NCBI GenBank assembly: GCA_001603275.1
Contig: LUYM01000006.1
Span: forward strand, 186,001 to 250,000
Origin: Actinomycetales bacterium Actino_02
GTDB taxonomy: Bacteria > Actinomycetota > Actinomycetes > Propionibacteriales > Propionibacteriaceae
Length of the DNA: 64,000 nucleotides
Direction of reading: 5' to 3'
Below the pieces are notes generated by a model. The model ran no database searches. It saw only the letters and a program-made list of their open reading frames with translations, and was not told the DNA's origin. A program made the position numbers and the translations under genes. Shown here piece by piece: positions 43,132 to 51,632 of the stretch. Position 1 is the first letter of the stretch; every line of letters begins with the position of its first letter.

Positions 43132-44075
43132 GCGAACGCACCTCCTCCGGCCACGCCACGTCCGGCCTTGGTGGCCCGGCGCTGCCGACGGGCGGCCTGC
43201 GGGGCCAGCCGCAGCTTCGGGTTGACGATCTCGTCGATGGCGAAGTTGACCAGCGCCAATCCGGTGCCGAGGAGGGCGATCACCGCACCGGGCGGGACGA
43301 ACCACCACCACGCCCGGGAACCGACCGCCTGGCCGGTCTGGGCGTCGTTCAGCATGGTGCCCAGCGTGATCGAGTTCGTCGGGCCCAGGCCGAGGTAGCT
43401 CAGTCCGGCCTCGCCCAGGACGGCGGCCATCACCCCGAAGATCAGTTGGGCCGCGATCAGCGGAACCAGGTTCGGCAGGATCTCGACGAAGATGATCCGC
43501 AATCCGTGCTCGCCGGCCACCCGGGCGGCGGCCACATACTCGCGGGTGCGCAGTGAACGGGCCTGGGCGCGCAGCACGACGGCCGATCCGGCCCAGCCGG
43601 TCACCCCCAGGATCAGTGCGACTAGCGTCGAACTGCGGGCGAACTCGCCCAAGCCCTCGGTGTTCTGGACGTAGGCGGCGATTACCATCACCAGCGGCAG
43701 GCCGGGGATGACCAGCATGATGTTGGTGATCAGCATCAGAATCTCGTCCAGCCATCCGCCGAAGTAGCCGGCCAGAATCCCGAACAGGATGGCCAGCAGC
43801 ATGGCCGAGATGCCGCCGAGCAGCCCGACGTACAGCGAGCCGCGGGTACCGGTGGCCAACTGGGAGAACACGTCGTAGCCGAGTTTGGTGGTGCCCAGCA
43901 GATGGCTGCCCGACGGCGGCAGCAGTCCCTTGTTGCTGGAGTCCCGCGGATCGGCCGCGAACAGCGGCGCGACCAGGCCGAACGCAATGATCAGGCCGAC
44001 CATGATCAGGCCGGTGCCGAGCTTGCCCGACCAGCGGGGGAGCAGGTAGCGAATCCCTGCGAGACGGTCAGCCAT
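43128..44075 (-). CDS. Opp/Dpp-type ABC permease (OppC-like)
   Basis: A 315-aa permease with about six membrane helices. The N-terminal helix (GLIMVGLIIAFGLVAPLFA) is followed by the BPD_transp_1 core with the EAA loop EYVAAARVAGEHGLRIIFVEILPNL. LGEAGLSYLGLGPTNSITLGTMLNDAQ is the conserved C-terminal region of OppC/DppC proteins. It forms the channel with the OppB-like permease, whose gene overlaps by 8 bases. The extended basic tail (RLAPQAARRQRRATKAGRG) is longer than usual. Confidence 0.93.
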   Translation of the reverse strand: MADRLAGIRYLLPRWSGKLGTGLIMVGLIIAFGLVAPLFAADPRDSSNKGLLPPSGSHLLGTTKLGYDVFSQLATGTRGSLYVGLLGGISAMLLAILFGILAGYFGGWLDEILMLITNIMLVIPGLPLVMVIAAYVQNTEGLGEFARSSTLVALILGVTGWAGSAVVLRAQARSLRTREYVAAARVAGEHGLRIIFVEILPNLVPLIAAQLIFGVMAAVLGEAGLSYLGLGPTNSITLGTMLNDAQTGQAVGSRAWWWFVPPGAVIALLGTGLALVNFAIDEIVNPKLRLAPQAARRQRRATKAGRGVAGGGAFA

Positions 44076-45072
44076 TGGTACGCACCCTCGGATCGATCAG
44101 CCCGTAGAACAGGTCCATCAAGAAGTTGGCGGCGAGCACGGTCAGCGTGATCACCAGGAAGACGCCCTGCATCAGCGCGTAGTCCAGCCCCTGCACCGAC
44201 TGGATCATCAGCTTGCCGATGCCGGGGTAGCTGAACACCTGCTCGGTGACGATCGAGCCGGCCACCACGAAGGCCAGCGCGATGCTGAACCCGGCCAGGC
44301 TCGGGATCGCCGCGTTGCGGGCCGCGTAGCGATCCCGAATCCGGCGTGGGGTCAGGCCCTTGGCCTCAGCGGTGAGCACATAGTCCTCGCTCATCGTGGA
44401 GACCATCATGTTGCGCATCCCGAGCAGCCAGCCGCCCACCGACGAGACCACGATGGTCACCGCCGGAAGGAAGGCATGGACGATCGTGTCGGCCGCGAAC
44501 GCCCAACTGGCCTGTGGTCCTGATGGATAGGTGAAGGGGTCGTAGGCCCCCACGATCGGCAACCAGTGCAGTTGCACCGAGAAGATCGCCACCAGCACCA
44601 GAGCCAGCCAGAAGTAGGGAATCGACTGCAGCAGCGAGGTGGCCGGGACGAGCTGGTCGACCCAGGTGCCACGCCGCCAACCGACCCACGCGCCGATCCC
44701 GATGCCCAGGGCGAACGAGATCACCGTGGCCAGGCCGACCATGAACAGCGTCCAGGGCAGGGCATTGCCGATCAGCGTCGCCACCGGGTACGGGTAGCGG
44801 GTGGACGAGATGCCCAAGTCACCGTGCAGCAGGCGCACCCAATAGGCCAGGTACTGATCCCACAGCGAGGTGCTCTTGTCCGCACCGAGCAGGGCGTAGA
44901 TGCCCTTGATCGTCTCGTCCGACAGCTGGCGTCCGCCGCTGGCGCGGCGCAACTTGCCGATCATGATCGCGGCGGGATCGCCCGGCATCATTCGGGGCAG
45001 CAGGAAGTTCAACGAAATCGCTGCCCAGAAGGTGACGATGTAGAAGGCGACCCGCCGCAGATAGAACCTCAT
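44068..45072 (-). CDS. Opp/Dpp-type ABC permease (OppB-like)
   Basis: A 334-aa permease with the typical OppB N-terminus (RRVAFYIVTFWAAISLNFLLPRMMPGDPA), six helices, and the conserved EAA-type loop DYVLTAEAKGLTPRRIRDRYAARNA. The end reads NFLMDLFYGLIDPRVR, the family's DxxYxxxDPRVR. Located 24 bases after the binding-protein stop, it is the second gene of the operon. Substrate as for the operon, probably amino-sugar oligomers. Confidence 0.94.
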   Translation of the reverse strand: MRFYLRRVAFYIVTFWAAISLNFLLPRMMPGDPAAIMIGKLRRASGGRQLSDETIKGIYALLGADKSTSLWDQYLAYWVRLLHGDLGISSTRYPYPVATLIGNALPWTLFMVGLATVISFALGIGIGAWVGWRRGTWVDQLVPATSLLQSIPYFWLALVLVAIFSVQLHWLPIVGAYDPFTYPSGPQASWAFAADTIVHAFLPAVTIVVSSVGGWLLGMRNMMVSTMSEDYVLTAEAKGLTPRRIRDRYAARNAAIPSLAGFSIALAFVVAGSIVTEQVFSYPGIGKLMIQSVQGLDYALMQGVFLVITLTVLAANFLMDLFYGLIDPRVRTNG

Positions 45073-45096
45073 CAGTCGACTCCCTGCGGCCGGGGT

Positions 45097-46791
45097 TTAG
45101 CCGGCCGGCTTGAGGTTGAGCAGGATCAGCTCCGGCGCCACCGAGATGTAGGGCAGCGGATCGGCGTACAGGTTGGCGTCCGTCGGCCAGCCGGTGAAGT
45201 CCTTGGTGTTGTAGAAGGCCTGGGAGGCATTCAGCACCACAGGAATGTAGGGCAAGTCGGTCGCGATCTGGGCCTGGATCTTGGCGTACTCGGTCTTCTT
45301 GATGGCCGGATCGTTGGTTGCCGCTGCGGCCTGGATCGCCGCATCGACGTCCGGATTGGCGTAGCGGGAGTAGTTCTGACCGTGTCCGGGGGCGTCCCCG
45401 ACGTTGGCGGTGGACTTGCCCGAGAAGTACTGCTCGTAGTTGCTGTACGGGTCGGCCACGATCGACTGGGTCAGGCCGTACATGGCCAGCTGGAAGTCGC
45501 CGTTGGTGACCGGGGTCCAGTACTCGGCTTCGGAGACCGTCCGTGCGGTGACCTTGATGCCGGCCTTGCCGGCCTCCTCCGCGATCAGCTTGGCCGCGTC
45601 GTTGTAGTCGGTCCAGCCATCGGGGGAGAACAGGTCGAGGTCGATCTGCTTGCCGTCCTTGCCGTAGAAGCCCTTCGCGTCCTTGGTGTAGCCGGCCGCC
45701 TGAAGGATCTGCTCGGCTTGGGCGATGTTGGCTGCCTGCGGGCTGGCGGCCAGGCTCTGGTCGGTCAGCCACTGCTGGTCGCGGGGTAGCAGGACGAAGG
45801 CCGGGTTGGCCTGACCGACCAGGCCGGCCCACGCCTTCTCAGCCAGCGCCGGACGGTCGATGGCCAGGTTCAGCGCCTGCCGAACCGCCGGATCGGTCTG
45901 CGCGCCCTTGCAGCCCTTGGCTGCGTTGGCGCAGGTGACCACGACCGTCGGGTCCTGCTGCTGGTTCATGGTGCTGATCGCACCGGTGCCGGTGACCGAG
46001 TCGGGGTTCGCGATGAACATGCCGGTCCAGTCGATCTGGCCGGTGCTGAGCATGTCCTGGCCGGACTGGTTGGAGTCCAAGCCGATCCACTGGACCTCGG
46101 TGACGGCCGGGGCCGGATCCCGGAAGTTGGTGTTGAAGGTGAAGGTGTAGGACGCGTCCGAGGTGGTCTTGACCGTGTAGGGGCCCGAGCCGACCGGCTT
46201 GGCGTTGGTCTGCGCCTGGTAGTCGCTGATCTTCGACCAGACGTGCTTGGGGACGATCATGGTGGCGCCGAGCAGCTGCGGTGCAGAGGTGAACTGCGGC
46301 TTGCTGTACTTCAGGACGATCGTGGTGGCGTCCGGTGCCGTTGCGGAGAGCAGCTGGTCGGTCTTGTTGGGCCCGTAGCCGAAGGTGAAGATCACGTCAT
46401 CGGCGGTCAGCGGCTGTCCGTCGCTCCACTTCAGATTCGGCTTGAGCTTGATGGTGATGGTCTTGCCGTCGGAGCTGAACTCGTAGGAATCACCGAGCAG
46501 CGGCTTGGCCGCATCTGCGGACAGCTGGTTGAAGAAGAACAGCGGCTCGTAGATCGGCCCGTAGGTGCCGTAGAGCGCCGTGTCGACGTGGAACGGGTTG
46601 AAGTCGACCGAGATCGGTGTGGTGCTGCCCGCCCAGACCCGCAGCGCGCGGGCCGGTGTGGTGGACGTGCCTGACTGCGAGCCGCTGGCGCTGGCTTGCG
46701 GCGAATCGGTGATCGGTGCGCTGCACGCGGTCAGTGCGGTCGCCAGGGCAATCACCCCGGTGGCAATGGTGGCAATGGCCCTGCGTTTCAT
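45097..46791 (-). CDS. Opp/Dpp-type ABC solute-binding lipoprotein (OppA-like)
   Basis: A 564-aa cluster C receptor (SBP_bac_5). ATG 46791 gives a lipoprotein signal (AIATIATGVIALATALTAC) and has GAGGAGGAAC upstream; the frame extends 16 codons further without need. KLKPNLKWSDGQPLTADDVIFTF is the family signature, and WTDYNDAAKLIAEEAGKAGI matches later conserved parts. Cluster C proteins bind peptides, nickel, or oligosaccharides such as chitobiose and cellobiose; the neighbouring GH46, GH18, GH4 and Nag genes favour chito-oligosaccharides. It heads the eight- or nine-gene operon. Confidence 0.93.
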   Translation of the reverse strand: MKRRAIATIATGVIALATALTACSAPITDSPQASASGSQSGTSTTPARALRVWAGSTTPISVDFNPFHVDTALYGTYGPIYEPLFFFNQLSADAAKPLLGDSYEFSSDGKTITIKLKPNLKWSDGQPLTADDVIFTFGYGPNKTDQLLSATAPDATTIVLKYSKPQFTSAPQLLGATMIVPKHVWSKISDYQAQTNAKPVGSGPYTVKTTSDASYTFTFNTNFRDPAPAVTEVQWIGLDSNQSGQDMLSTGQIDWTGMFIANPDSVTGTGAISTMNQQQDPTVVVTCANAAKGCKGAQTDPAVRQALNLAIDRPALAEKAWAGLVGQANPAFVLLPRDQQWLTDQSLAASPQAANIAQAEQILQAAGYTKDAKGFYGKDGKQIDLDLFSPDGWTDYNDAAKLIAEEAGKAGIKVTARTVSEAEYWTPVTNGDFQLAMYGLTQSIVADPYSNYEQYFSGKSTANVGDAPGHGQNYSRYANPDVDAAIQAAAATNDPAIKKTEYAKIQAQIATDLPYIPVVLNASQAFYNTKDFTGWPTDANLYADPLPYISVAPELILLNLKPAG

Positions 46792-46834
46792 CCTGCAGTT
46801 CCTCCTCGGTCGGTGGAAGCACCCGTCGTTGGAT

Positions 46835-46984
46835 GCCATGGCGACACGTTACTGGAAAAAAGGTAATCGGAAAGAGTCTTTCCAGTTACAGTCTGATCAC
46901 AGCCGCACCGGACCCGCCTCGCGCGGGTAGCACCGTTTGCGGCTGTGGCGGCGGTGATCGAAAACCGGAGAGAGCTCTTTCCGG
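46835..46984. promoter_or_regulatory. Divergent control region of the chitin/chitosan operons
   Basis: Two related palindromes lie between the oppA-like operon and the GH18 chitinase gene: GGAAAGA-G-TCTTTCC (46869-46883) and CCGGAGAGAGCTCTTTCCGG (46965-46984, one mismatch per arm). They share AAAGAG/CTCTTT. On the minus strand TTTCCG (46864-46869), a 16-base spacer and TAACGT form a possible promoter whose -35 overlaps the first palindrome, so binding there would block the opp operon. The second palindrome lies 83 bases before the chitinase start. Confidence 0.6.
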
Positions 46985-47067
46985 TGCAGATCGCCGCGAC
47001 TAGCTTCACCGACCACCACCAGCGGGTCGTCGCCGCACGGACGTCGACCTGAGACGAGGAGAATGTG

Positions 47068-48306
47068 ATGAAATCTCGGACGCCAGTCCTTGGCGCGGTC
47101 ATGGCCGCTGTCATGGTGCTTGGCATGATCGTGCCGCTACCACCGGTGGCGGCGGCACGTCCGACGGCCACCCCCGCCACGACGGGCGGCGACCTGCGTA
47201 CGACGCTTGAGCAGCAGGCTCTCGCTGCAGCGAAGAAGGCGAAGGGGAAGGGAAAGCGGCTTGTCGCGGACTACAACACCCCGGCGCGTCAGTCGGGCGA
47301 CGTGAAGTACACCGCCGCCCAGATCCCCTACTCCAGCCTCACCGACATCATTCACGTCGGCATCTCCTTGACCAAGAGCGGCGGCCTCAGCATCCCGTCC
47401 GGCTTCTATGAGAAGGCCCTGGTGAAGAACGCCCATCGCGCTCACGCCCGGGTCATTCTGCTGATCGGCGGTGAATTGCCGGCCCTGTCGAAGGCCAGCA
47501 AGAAGGTGCAGAAGCGAGCTGCTCACAACGTGGCGCAGTGGGTGAAGAAGCATCACTACGACGGGGTCGACATCGATTGGGAGTACCCCGAGACCAAGGC
47601 CGAGCGGACCTTCCTGGTGAACACGTTCAGCCGGCTGCGCAAGGAGTTGGGCAAGAAGGCGATCCTGTCCGAGGACGTGGCACCGTGGACGGTCGCGTCC
47701 TACGAGGTGCGCACGTTGTCCAAGATCATCAACTGGTTCAACGTGATGACCTACGACTGCGCCGGCCCGTGGACCGGGCACGGCCAGCTCAACGAGCCGA
47801 TCCTGAAGGTGCCCAGCGACACCTCGTCCGACGAGTGCTCGCCCGGCCAGAGCGACCAGGAGTCGGTGCAGATCATGCTGAAGGCCGGGGCCAAGCGCAA
47901 GCAGCTCAACCAGGGGACGCCCTTCTACGGCTACTGGTACCAGACGGTGTCGGCGCTGTACGGCGCCTGCCCGGAGGCGGCCACGTCCGAGGACGGCAGC
48001 TGTGGGGACGCCGTGGTGCCGTCCCTGGATTACGCGACCGGGATCCTGCCCAAGCTGGCCAGTGGCGAGTGGCAGACCTATCGGGATCCGGAGGGGCTGG
48101 TGCCGTATCTGCTGCGCAAGGACGGCCAGCCGGGCTTCATCACCTACGACGATCCGTTGTCCACCTACGACCGGGTGCTCTACTCCGACTGGGTGCAGAA
48201 CCTCGGCGGCAGCTTCATGTGGGCGCTCGAGCTGGACTGGACCGGGCACGACCAGCCGCTGCTGGCGGCCATGCATGCGGCCACCAAGGGCAAGGTGCTC
48301 GGCTGA
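47068..48306 (+). CDS. GH18 chitinase-like exported protein
   Basis: A 412-aa enzyme with a Sec signal peptide (AVMAAVMVLGMIVPLPPVAAA) and a Lys-rich segment, then a GH18 barrel. HHYDGVDIDWEYPE is the complete DxxDxDxE catalytic motif. VMTYDCAGPWTGHG and SFMWALELDWTGHD, with the Trp at the base of the substrate cleft, are also typical of chitinases of the ChiA type. No carbohydrate-binding domain is present. I chose ATG 47068 over the GTG just upstream because AGGAG at 47057-47061 is better spaced. It is divergent from the Opp operon and shares its palindromes. Confidence 0.92.
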   Translation: MKSRTPVLGAVMAAVMVLGMIVPLPPVAAARPTATPATTGGDLRTTLEQQALAAAKKAKGKGKRLVADYNTPARQSGDVKYTAAQIPYSSLTDIIHVGISLTKSGGLSIPSGFYEKALVKNAHRAHARVILLIGGELPALSKASKKVQKRAAHNVAQWVKKHHYDGVDIDWEYPETKAERTFLVNTFSRLRKELGKKAILSEDVAPWTVASYEVRTLSKIINWFNVMTYDCAGPWTGHGQLNEPILKVPSDTSSDECSPGQSDQESVQIMLKAGAKRKQLNQGTPFYGYWYQTVSALYGACPEAATSEDGSCGDAVVPSLDYATGILPKLASGEWQTYRDPEGLVPYLLRKDGQPGFITYDDPLSTYDRVLYSDWVQNLGGSFMWALELDWTGHDQPLLAAMHAATKGKVLG

Positions 48307-48329
48307 CCTCGCCACGCCCACTGAACAGT

Positions 48330-48380
48330 CGCAAGGTGGACAGTTCCTCGCCGTCAGGCCGAAGGACTGTCCACCTTGCG
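48330..48380. repeat. Hairpin repeat family, copy C
   Basis: Same architecture as copy B: 21-base arms (48330-48350, 48360-48380) around the identical CCGTCAGGC loop, preceded by CTGAACAGT. The arm has CGCAAGGTGGACAG where B has CGCAAAGTGGACAG, and the opposite arm changes from CTTTGCG to CCTTGCG, so an A-T pair became G-C with pairing kept. It lies between the convergent chitinase and nagA genes. Confidence 0.85.
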
Positions 48381-48395
48381 TTTGTCGCCGGTGGG

Positions 48396-49517
48396 CTAGG
48401 AGTCCAGCCAGGCGCCGCGGAACAGGATCCGGGTGACCTGCAGCTCGTCGTCCAGGACGAGCAGGTCGGCTCGCTTGCCCGGGGCCAGTCGTCCGACGTC
48501 GGCGAGGGAGAGGTAGTCGGCGGCCTGTTGGGTGGCGGCTCGAACCGCCACCGGCAGCGGGACGCCGGCACCTACTGCGACCCGGACCGCCCGGTCCAGG
48601 GTGAGCGTGGAACCGGCGATGGTGTTCGTCCCGGCCACCAGGGCGACGCCGTCGCGCACCTCGACCGGCAGCTCGCCGAGCAGGTAATCCCCGTCCGGGC
48701 CGGCCGCGGCGGCCATGGCGTCGGTGACGAAGACCACCCGTCCGGGCGCGATGGACGCGATGAAGGCGGCCAACTCCGGACGCAGATGGACGCCGTCCAC
48801 GATCAGTTCCAGGACCACCCGCGGGTCCTCGAGGAGAGCCAGGATCGGGCCTGGCTCCCGGTGCCGCAGCGGAGCCATGGCATTGAACAGGTGCGTGGAG
48901 CCGGTGGCACCGGCCGCGATCGCGGCCCGGGCCTGCTCGAAGGTGGCATTGGTGTGCCCGATCGCCGCCACCACGCCGTGCGCCGCCATCAGCTCGATCG
49001 AGGCGATGGCGCCCTCCCGCTCGGGGGCGATGGTGACCATCTTCACCGCGCCTTCGCCGGCCTCCAGAAGTTCGGTGACTCGGCCGACCAGTGGCTCGGT
49101 GAGCAGTGGGATCGGGTGCGCGCCGTGGAACTCCGGCGCCAGCCAGGGGCCCTCCAGGTGGATACCGGCGATCTCGCCCGAGCGGTACAACTCGGCAAGG
49201 CAGCGGACCTGAGCCTCCAGGTCGGCGGTGGCGCCGGTGACCAGCGAGGTGACCATCGTGGTGGTGCCGCGGCGACGATGGGCGGCCAGGGCGGTGCGGG
49301 CCTCGTCGGGATCGGTGGTGACGAAAGAGGCGCCGCCACCGCCGTGCGAGTGGACGTCCACGTAGCCCGGTACGACCAGGCCGTCCAGGTGCTCATCAGC
49401 CGGCCGAGGAGCGGTGCCCAGGCCGGTGGCCACGATCCGATCACCATCGAGCTCCAGCCAGCCCGGCTGCGGGGCGTCCGCGTCGGGGAACAGGATCCGG
49501 TCGCCGGCGAGCAGCAT
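48396..49517 (-). CDS. nagA: N-acetylglucosamine-6-phosphate deacetylase
   Basis: A 373-aa amidohydrolase. VPGYVDVHSHGGGGASF carries the first metal-binding site and GIHLEGPWLAPEFHGAH the Glu. AAIGHTNATFEQA and GSTHLFNAMAPLRHREPG give the His ligands, and VTDAMAAAAGPDGDY the catalytic Asp. It deacetylates GlcNAc-6-P to GlcN-6-P in the cytosol, feeding NagB. Start ATG 49517 overlaps the nagB stop by one base (TGATG); a GTG three bases earlier is possible. Last gene of the gntR-nagB-nagA operon. Confidence 0.96.
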   Translation of the reverse strand: MLLAGDRILFPDADAPQPGWLELDGDRIVATGLGTAPRPADEHLDGLVVPGYVDVHSHGGGGASFVTTDPDEARTALAAHRRRGTTTMVTSLVTGATADLEAQVRCLAELYRSGEIAGIHLEGPWLAPEFHGAHPIPLLTEPLVGRVTELLEAGEGAVKMVTIAPEREGAIASIELMAAHGVVAAIGHTNATFEQARAAIAAGATGSTHLFNAMAPLRHREPGPILALLEDPRVVLELIVDGVHLRPELAAFIASIAPGRVVFVTDAMAAAAGPDGDYLLGELPVEVRDGVALVAGTNTIAGSTLTLDRAVRVAVGAGVPLPVAVRAATQQAADYLSLADVGRLAPGKRADLLVLDDELQVTRILFRGAWLDS

Positions 49518-50308
49518 CACAGCTCCACCCGCTGCCAGTCGGGGAGGTTGGTGTAGGTCTGCCGGAAGTAGTCGGCCAGCTGCAGCTCGGCTGCGGCGGC
49601 CTCGTCCACCACGATCGTGGCGTGCTGGTGCAGCTGCAGCACCGAGCCGGGGAACATCGCGGTCACCGGGCCCTCGACAACCTGGGCGATGGCGTGCGCC
49701 TTGGTGGCGCCGGTGGCAACCAGGATCACGTTGTGGGCGTCCATGATCGTGCCCAGGCCCTGGGTCAGGCAGTGCCGCGGCACCTCGTCGATGGACGCGA
49801 AGAACCGGGCGTTGTCCTGCCGGGTTCGCTCGGCCAGGGTCTTGATCCGGGTTCGCGAGGTCAGCGAGGAGGTCGGCTCGTTGAAGCCGATGTGGCCGTT
49901 GGTGCCGACACCGAGGAACTGGATGTCCACGCCGCCGGCCGCGACGATCGCGGCCTCATACTCGAGGCAGGCTGCGGCCAGGTCGTCGGCGAAGCCGTTG
50001 GGGACGTGCACCCGCTCCGGATCCAGGCCCATCGGCTCGGTGACGGTCTTGCGGATGATCTCGTGATAGCTCTCCGGATGCCCCGGGGCGATGCCGACGT
50101 ACTCGTCCAGGGCGAAGGCGGACGCCTGGGACAGATCGAGCTCTCCGGATCGGGCCAGCCGAGCCAGCTCGGCGAAGGTCTGCACGGGCGAGGAGCCGGT
50201 GGCCACGCCGAGGACCACTCGCGGTCCGACGACGGCGGCGAGCTTGGCGGCCTTGGCGGCGGCGACTCGTCCGACGCGCTCGGTGTCGGGGCAGATGATG
50301 ACTTCCAC
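49517..50308 (-). CDS. nagB: Glucosamine-6-phosphate deaminase
   Basis: A 263-aa NagB with LGVATGSSPVQTFAELARLA (phosphate loop), SAFALDEYVGIAPGHPESYHEII with the catalytic Asp, and FLGVGTNGHIGFNEPTSSLTSRT with the catalytic His region, then LGTIMDAHNVILVATGATKAHA. It converts GlcN-6-P to fructose-6-P and ammonia. The length is normal. It lies 10 bases after the gntR stop and is translationally coupled to nagA. Confidence 0.97.
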   Translation of the reverse strand: MEVIICPDTERVGRVAAAKAAKLAAVVGPRVVLGVATGSSPVQTFAELARLARSGELDLSQASAFALDEYVGIAPGHPESYHEIIRKTVTEPMGLDPERVHVPNGFADDLAAACLEYEAAIVAAGGVDIQFLGVGTNGHIGFNEPTSSLTSRTRIKTLAERTRQDNARFFASIDEVPRHCLTQGLGTIMDAHNVILVATGATKAHAIAQVVEGPVTAMFPGSVLQLHQHATIVVDEAAAAELQLADYFRQTYTNLPDWQRVEL

Positions 50309-50318
50309 TCTCAGTTCC

Positions 50319-51068
50319 TCACTTCGAATACTCGGTGCGAGCGTTGGGTTGCTCGCGGGTCAAGGTCATGTGCACCTGGTAGCGGTCGCCGCGGTAGTGC
50401 GAGACGACGTACTCCACCGGCACTCCGGCTGCGCTGGACAGTCGCTGGAACACCAGCAGCGGGCTGCCTTCGTCGGCGGCCAGCCGGGTGGCCAGCTCGG
50501 GGGTGGCCGGCTCCGTCCACACGGTCTGCTCGGCGTTGTCGATCCATAATCCGTAGTCCTGGCCGAGAAGTTGGTACAGCGAGGCGTCGGCCAACGGGCG
50601 GCGCTCCAGGTCGGGCAGCAGCGCGGACGGGTACCAGCCGTCCTCGTGGGCGATCGGGACGCCGTCGGCCAGCCGGACCCGCACCAGCCGCCAGGCCGGT
50701 TCGTCGTCGGCCAGGCCGAGCCAATCGATGGCCGGGGCCGGCGGCTGCTCCAGGCCGATCGAGACGATTCGAGTGGCTGGGCTGAGGCCACGCCGACGCA
50801 TGTCCTGGCTGAACGAGGCCAGGTGCAGGTTGGTCTCCAGCCGCGGACGGACCGCGAAGGTGCCCAGGCCCTGGGTGCGCTGCAGGAGTCCGTCGGCCAC
50901 CAGCCCGTCGATGGCCTTGCGGACGGTGGCGCGCGAGACCTGATAGCGGCCCATCAGGTCGCGCTCGGAGGGGATCGGTTGTCCGGGCACAGCGATCCCG
51001 ATCAGCAGCTCGCGCAACTGCTGGTGCTTGGGCTGCGGGCCGTCAGCAAGGGGAGTCCCCGCGATCAT
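50319..51068 (-). CDS. GntR/HutC-family regulator, DasR/NagR-like
   Basis: A 249-aa regulator with the N-terminal winged helix (GQPIPSERDLMGRYQVSRATVRKAIDGLVADGLLQRTQGLGTFAV) and a C-terminal UTRA effector domain (LVRVRLADGVPIAHEDGWYP, YVVSHYRGDRYQVHMTLTRE). In Streptomyces and Bacillus, DasR/NagR of this type bind GlcN-6-P or GlcNAc-6-P and repress nag and chitinase genes at dre sites. It is cotranscribed with nagB and nagA, and a perfect 16-bp dre-like palindrome lies 20 bases upstream of its start. Confidence 0.93.
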   Translation of the reverse strand: MIAGTPLADGPQPKHQQLRELLIGIAVPGQPIPSERDLMGRYQVSRATVRKAIDGLVADGLLQRTQGLGTFAVRPRLETNLHLASFSQDMRRRGLSPATRIVSIGLEQPPAPAIDWLGLADDEPAWRLVRVRLADGVPIAHEDGWYPSALLPDLERRPLADASLYQLLGQDYGLWIDNAEQTVWTEPATPELATRLAADEGSPLLVFQRLSSAAGVPVEYVVSHYRGDRYQVHMTLTREQPNARTEYSK

Positions 51069-51088
51069 CTGACTCCAAACTGGTTCGC

Positions 51089-51104
51089 ACTGGTACGTAC
51101 CAGT
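51089..51104. promoter_or_regulatory. dre-like operator for the DasR-type regulator
   Basis: ACTGGTACGTACCAGT is a perfect 16-bp palindrome whose arms match the dre consensus (A-C/G-TGGTCTAGACCA-G/C-T) apart from the central CTAG/ACGT bases. A further half-site, ACTGGT (51079-51084), lies 4 bases away. It is 20 bases upstream of the gntR start, so autoregulation of gntR-nagB-nagA is expected. Confidence 0.75.
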
Positions 51105-51169
51105 AACTGTGGCCTCAGCGGGCCCCCGTCGTCAACTGCCCCCACTTTCGCGCCCGCGATTCTCACCGA

Positions 51170-51191
51170 CGCCCGCGAAGATTCGCGGGCG
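51170..51191. repeat. Small GC-rich palindrome
   Basis: CGCCCGCGAA (51170-51179), two bases, and its exact reverse complement (51182-51191), between the divergent gntR operon and the YchJ-like gene end. A further TTCGCGCCCGCGA copy of the arm lies just upstream (51147-51159). Function unknown; a terminator for the YchJ-like gene on the minus strand is possible. Confidence 0.45.
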
Positions 51192-51287
51192 AAAAGGCAA
51201 TTCGGGGGCGTGTGTGGAGGGCTGGGGGCGTTTGCGTAGAGGGGCACTCGGTTCGGGTGGGACGTTAGCCGGGTCAGCCGTGGCCGG

Positions 51288-51632
51288 TCAGTGGTCCGTC
51301 CCGGGTGTGCTCACGGCGTCCAGGTAGTACCAACGTCCATCCTCGCGGACGAAGCGAGACCGCTCTTGGAGGAACTCGACTCCGTCGGGAGTCAGGTAGG
51401 TCGCCCGGAACTCGACGATGCCGGTGTCGTCGGTCTCACCGCCGTCGACGACGTCGAGGATCTGTAGTCCTCGCCAGCGCGGGTTGTCGCGCAGATCCAG
51501 GCGTCGGGGACGGGTCGATGGATGCCACGACGCCAACAGCCAGCCGGCGTCGGCGTCCCGGAAGGCTTCGAAGCGGGAGCGCATCAGGGCTTCAGCCGTG
51601 TCTGGCCACGTCCGTCCGTCCGGTCTGGTCAT
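51288..51632 (-). CDS. YchJ-like (UPF0225) NTF2-fold protein without SEC-C motif
   Basis: A 114-aa protein with TAEALMRSRFEAFRDADAGWLLASWHPSTRP and GIVEFRATYLTPDGVEFLQERSRFVREDGRWYYLDA, the NTF2-like core of YchJ. Full-length YchJ proteins begin and often end with Cys-rich SEC-C zinc motifs, absent here, so this is the core-only form. No biochemical role is established. It stands alone between divergent neighbours. Confidence 0.85.
   Translation of the reverse strand: MTRPDGRTWPDTAEALMRSRFEAFRDADAGWLLASWHPSTRPRRLDLRDNPRWRGLQILDVVDGGETDDTGIVEFRATYLTPDGVEFLQERSRFVREDGRWYYLDAVSTPGTDH

Noticed and set aside
47068-49556. Chitinase continuing in another frame as a 672-codon fused protein
   Set aside because: The long frame from 47538 runs through the GH18 gene out of phase and then antisense to nagA; the GH18 and NagA frames carry all the catalytic motifs.
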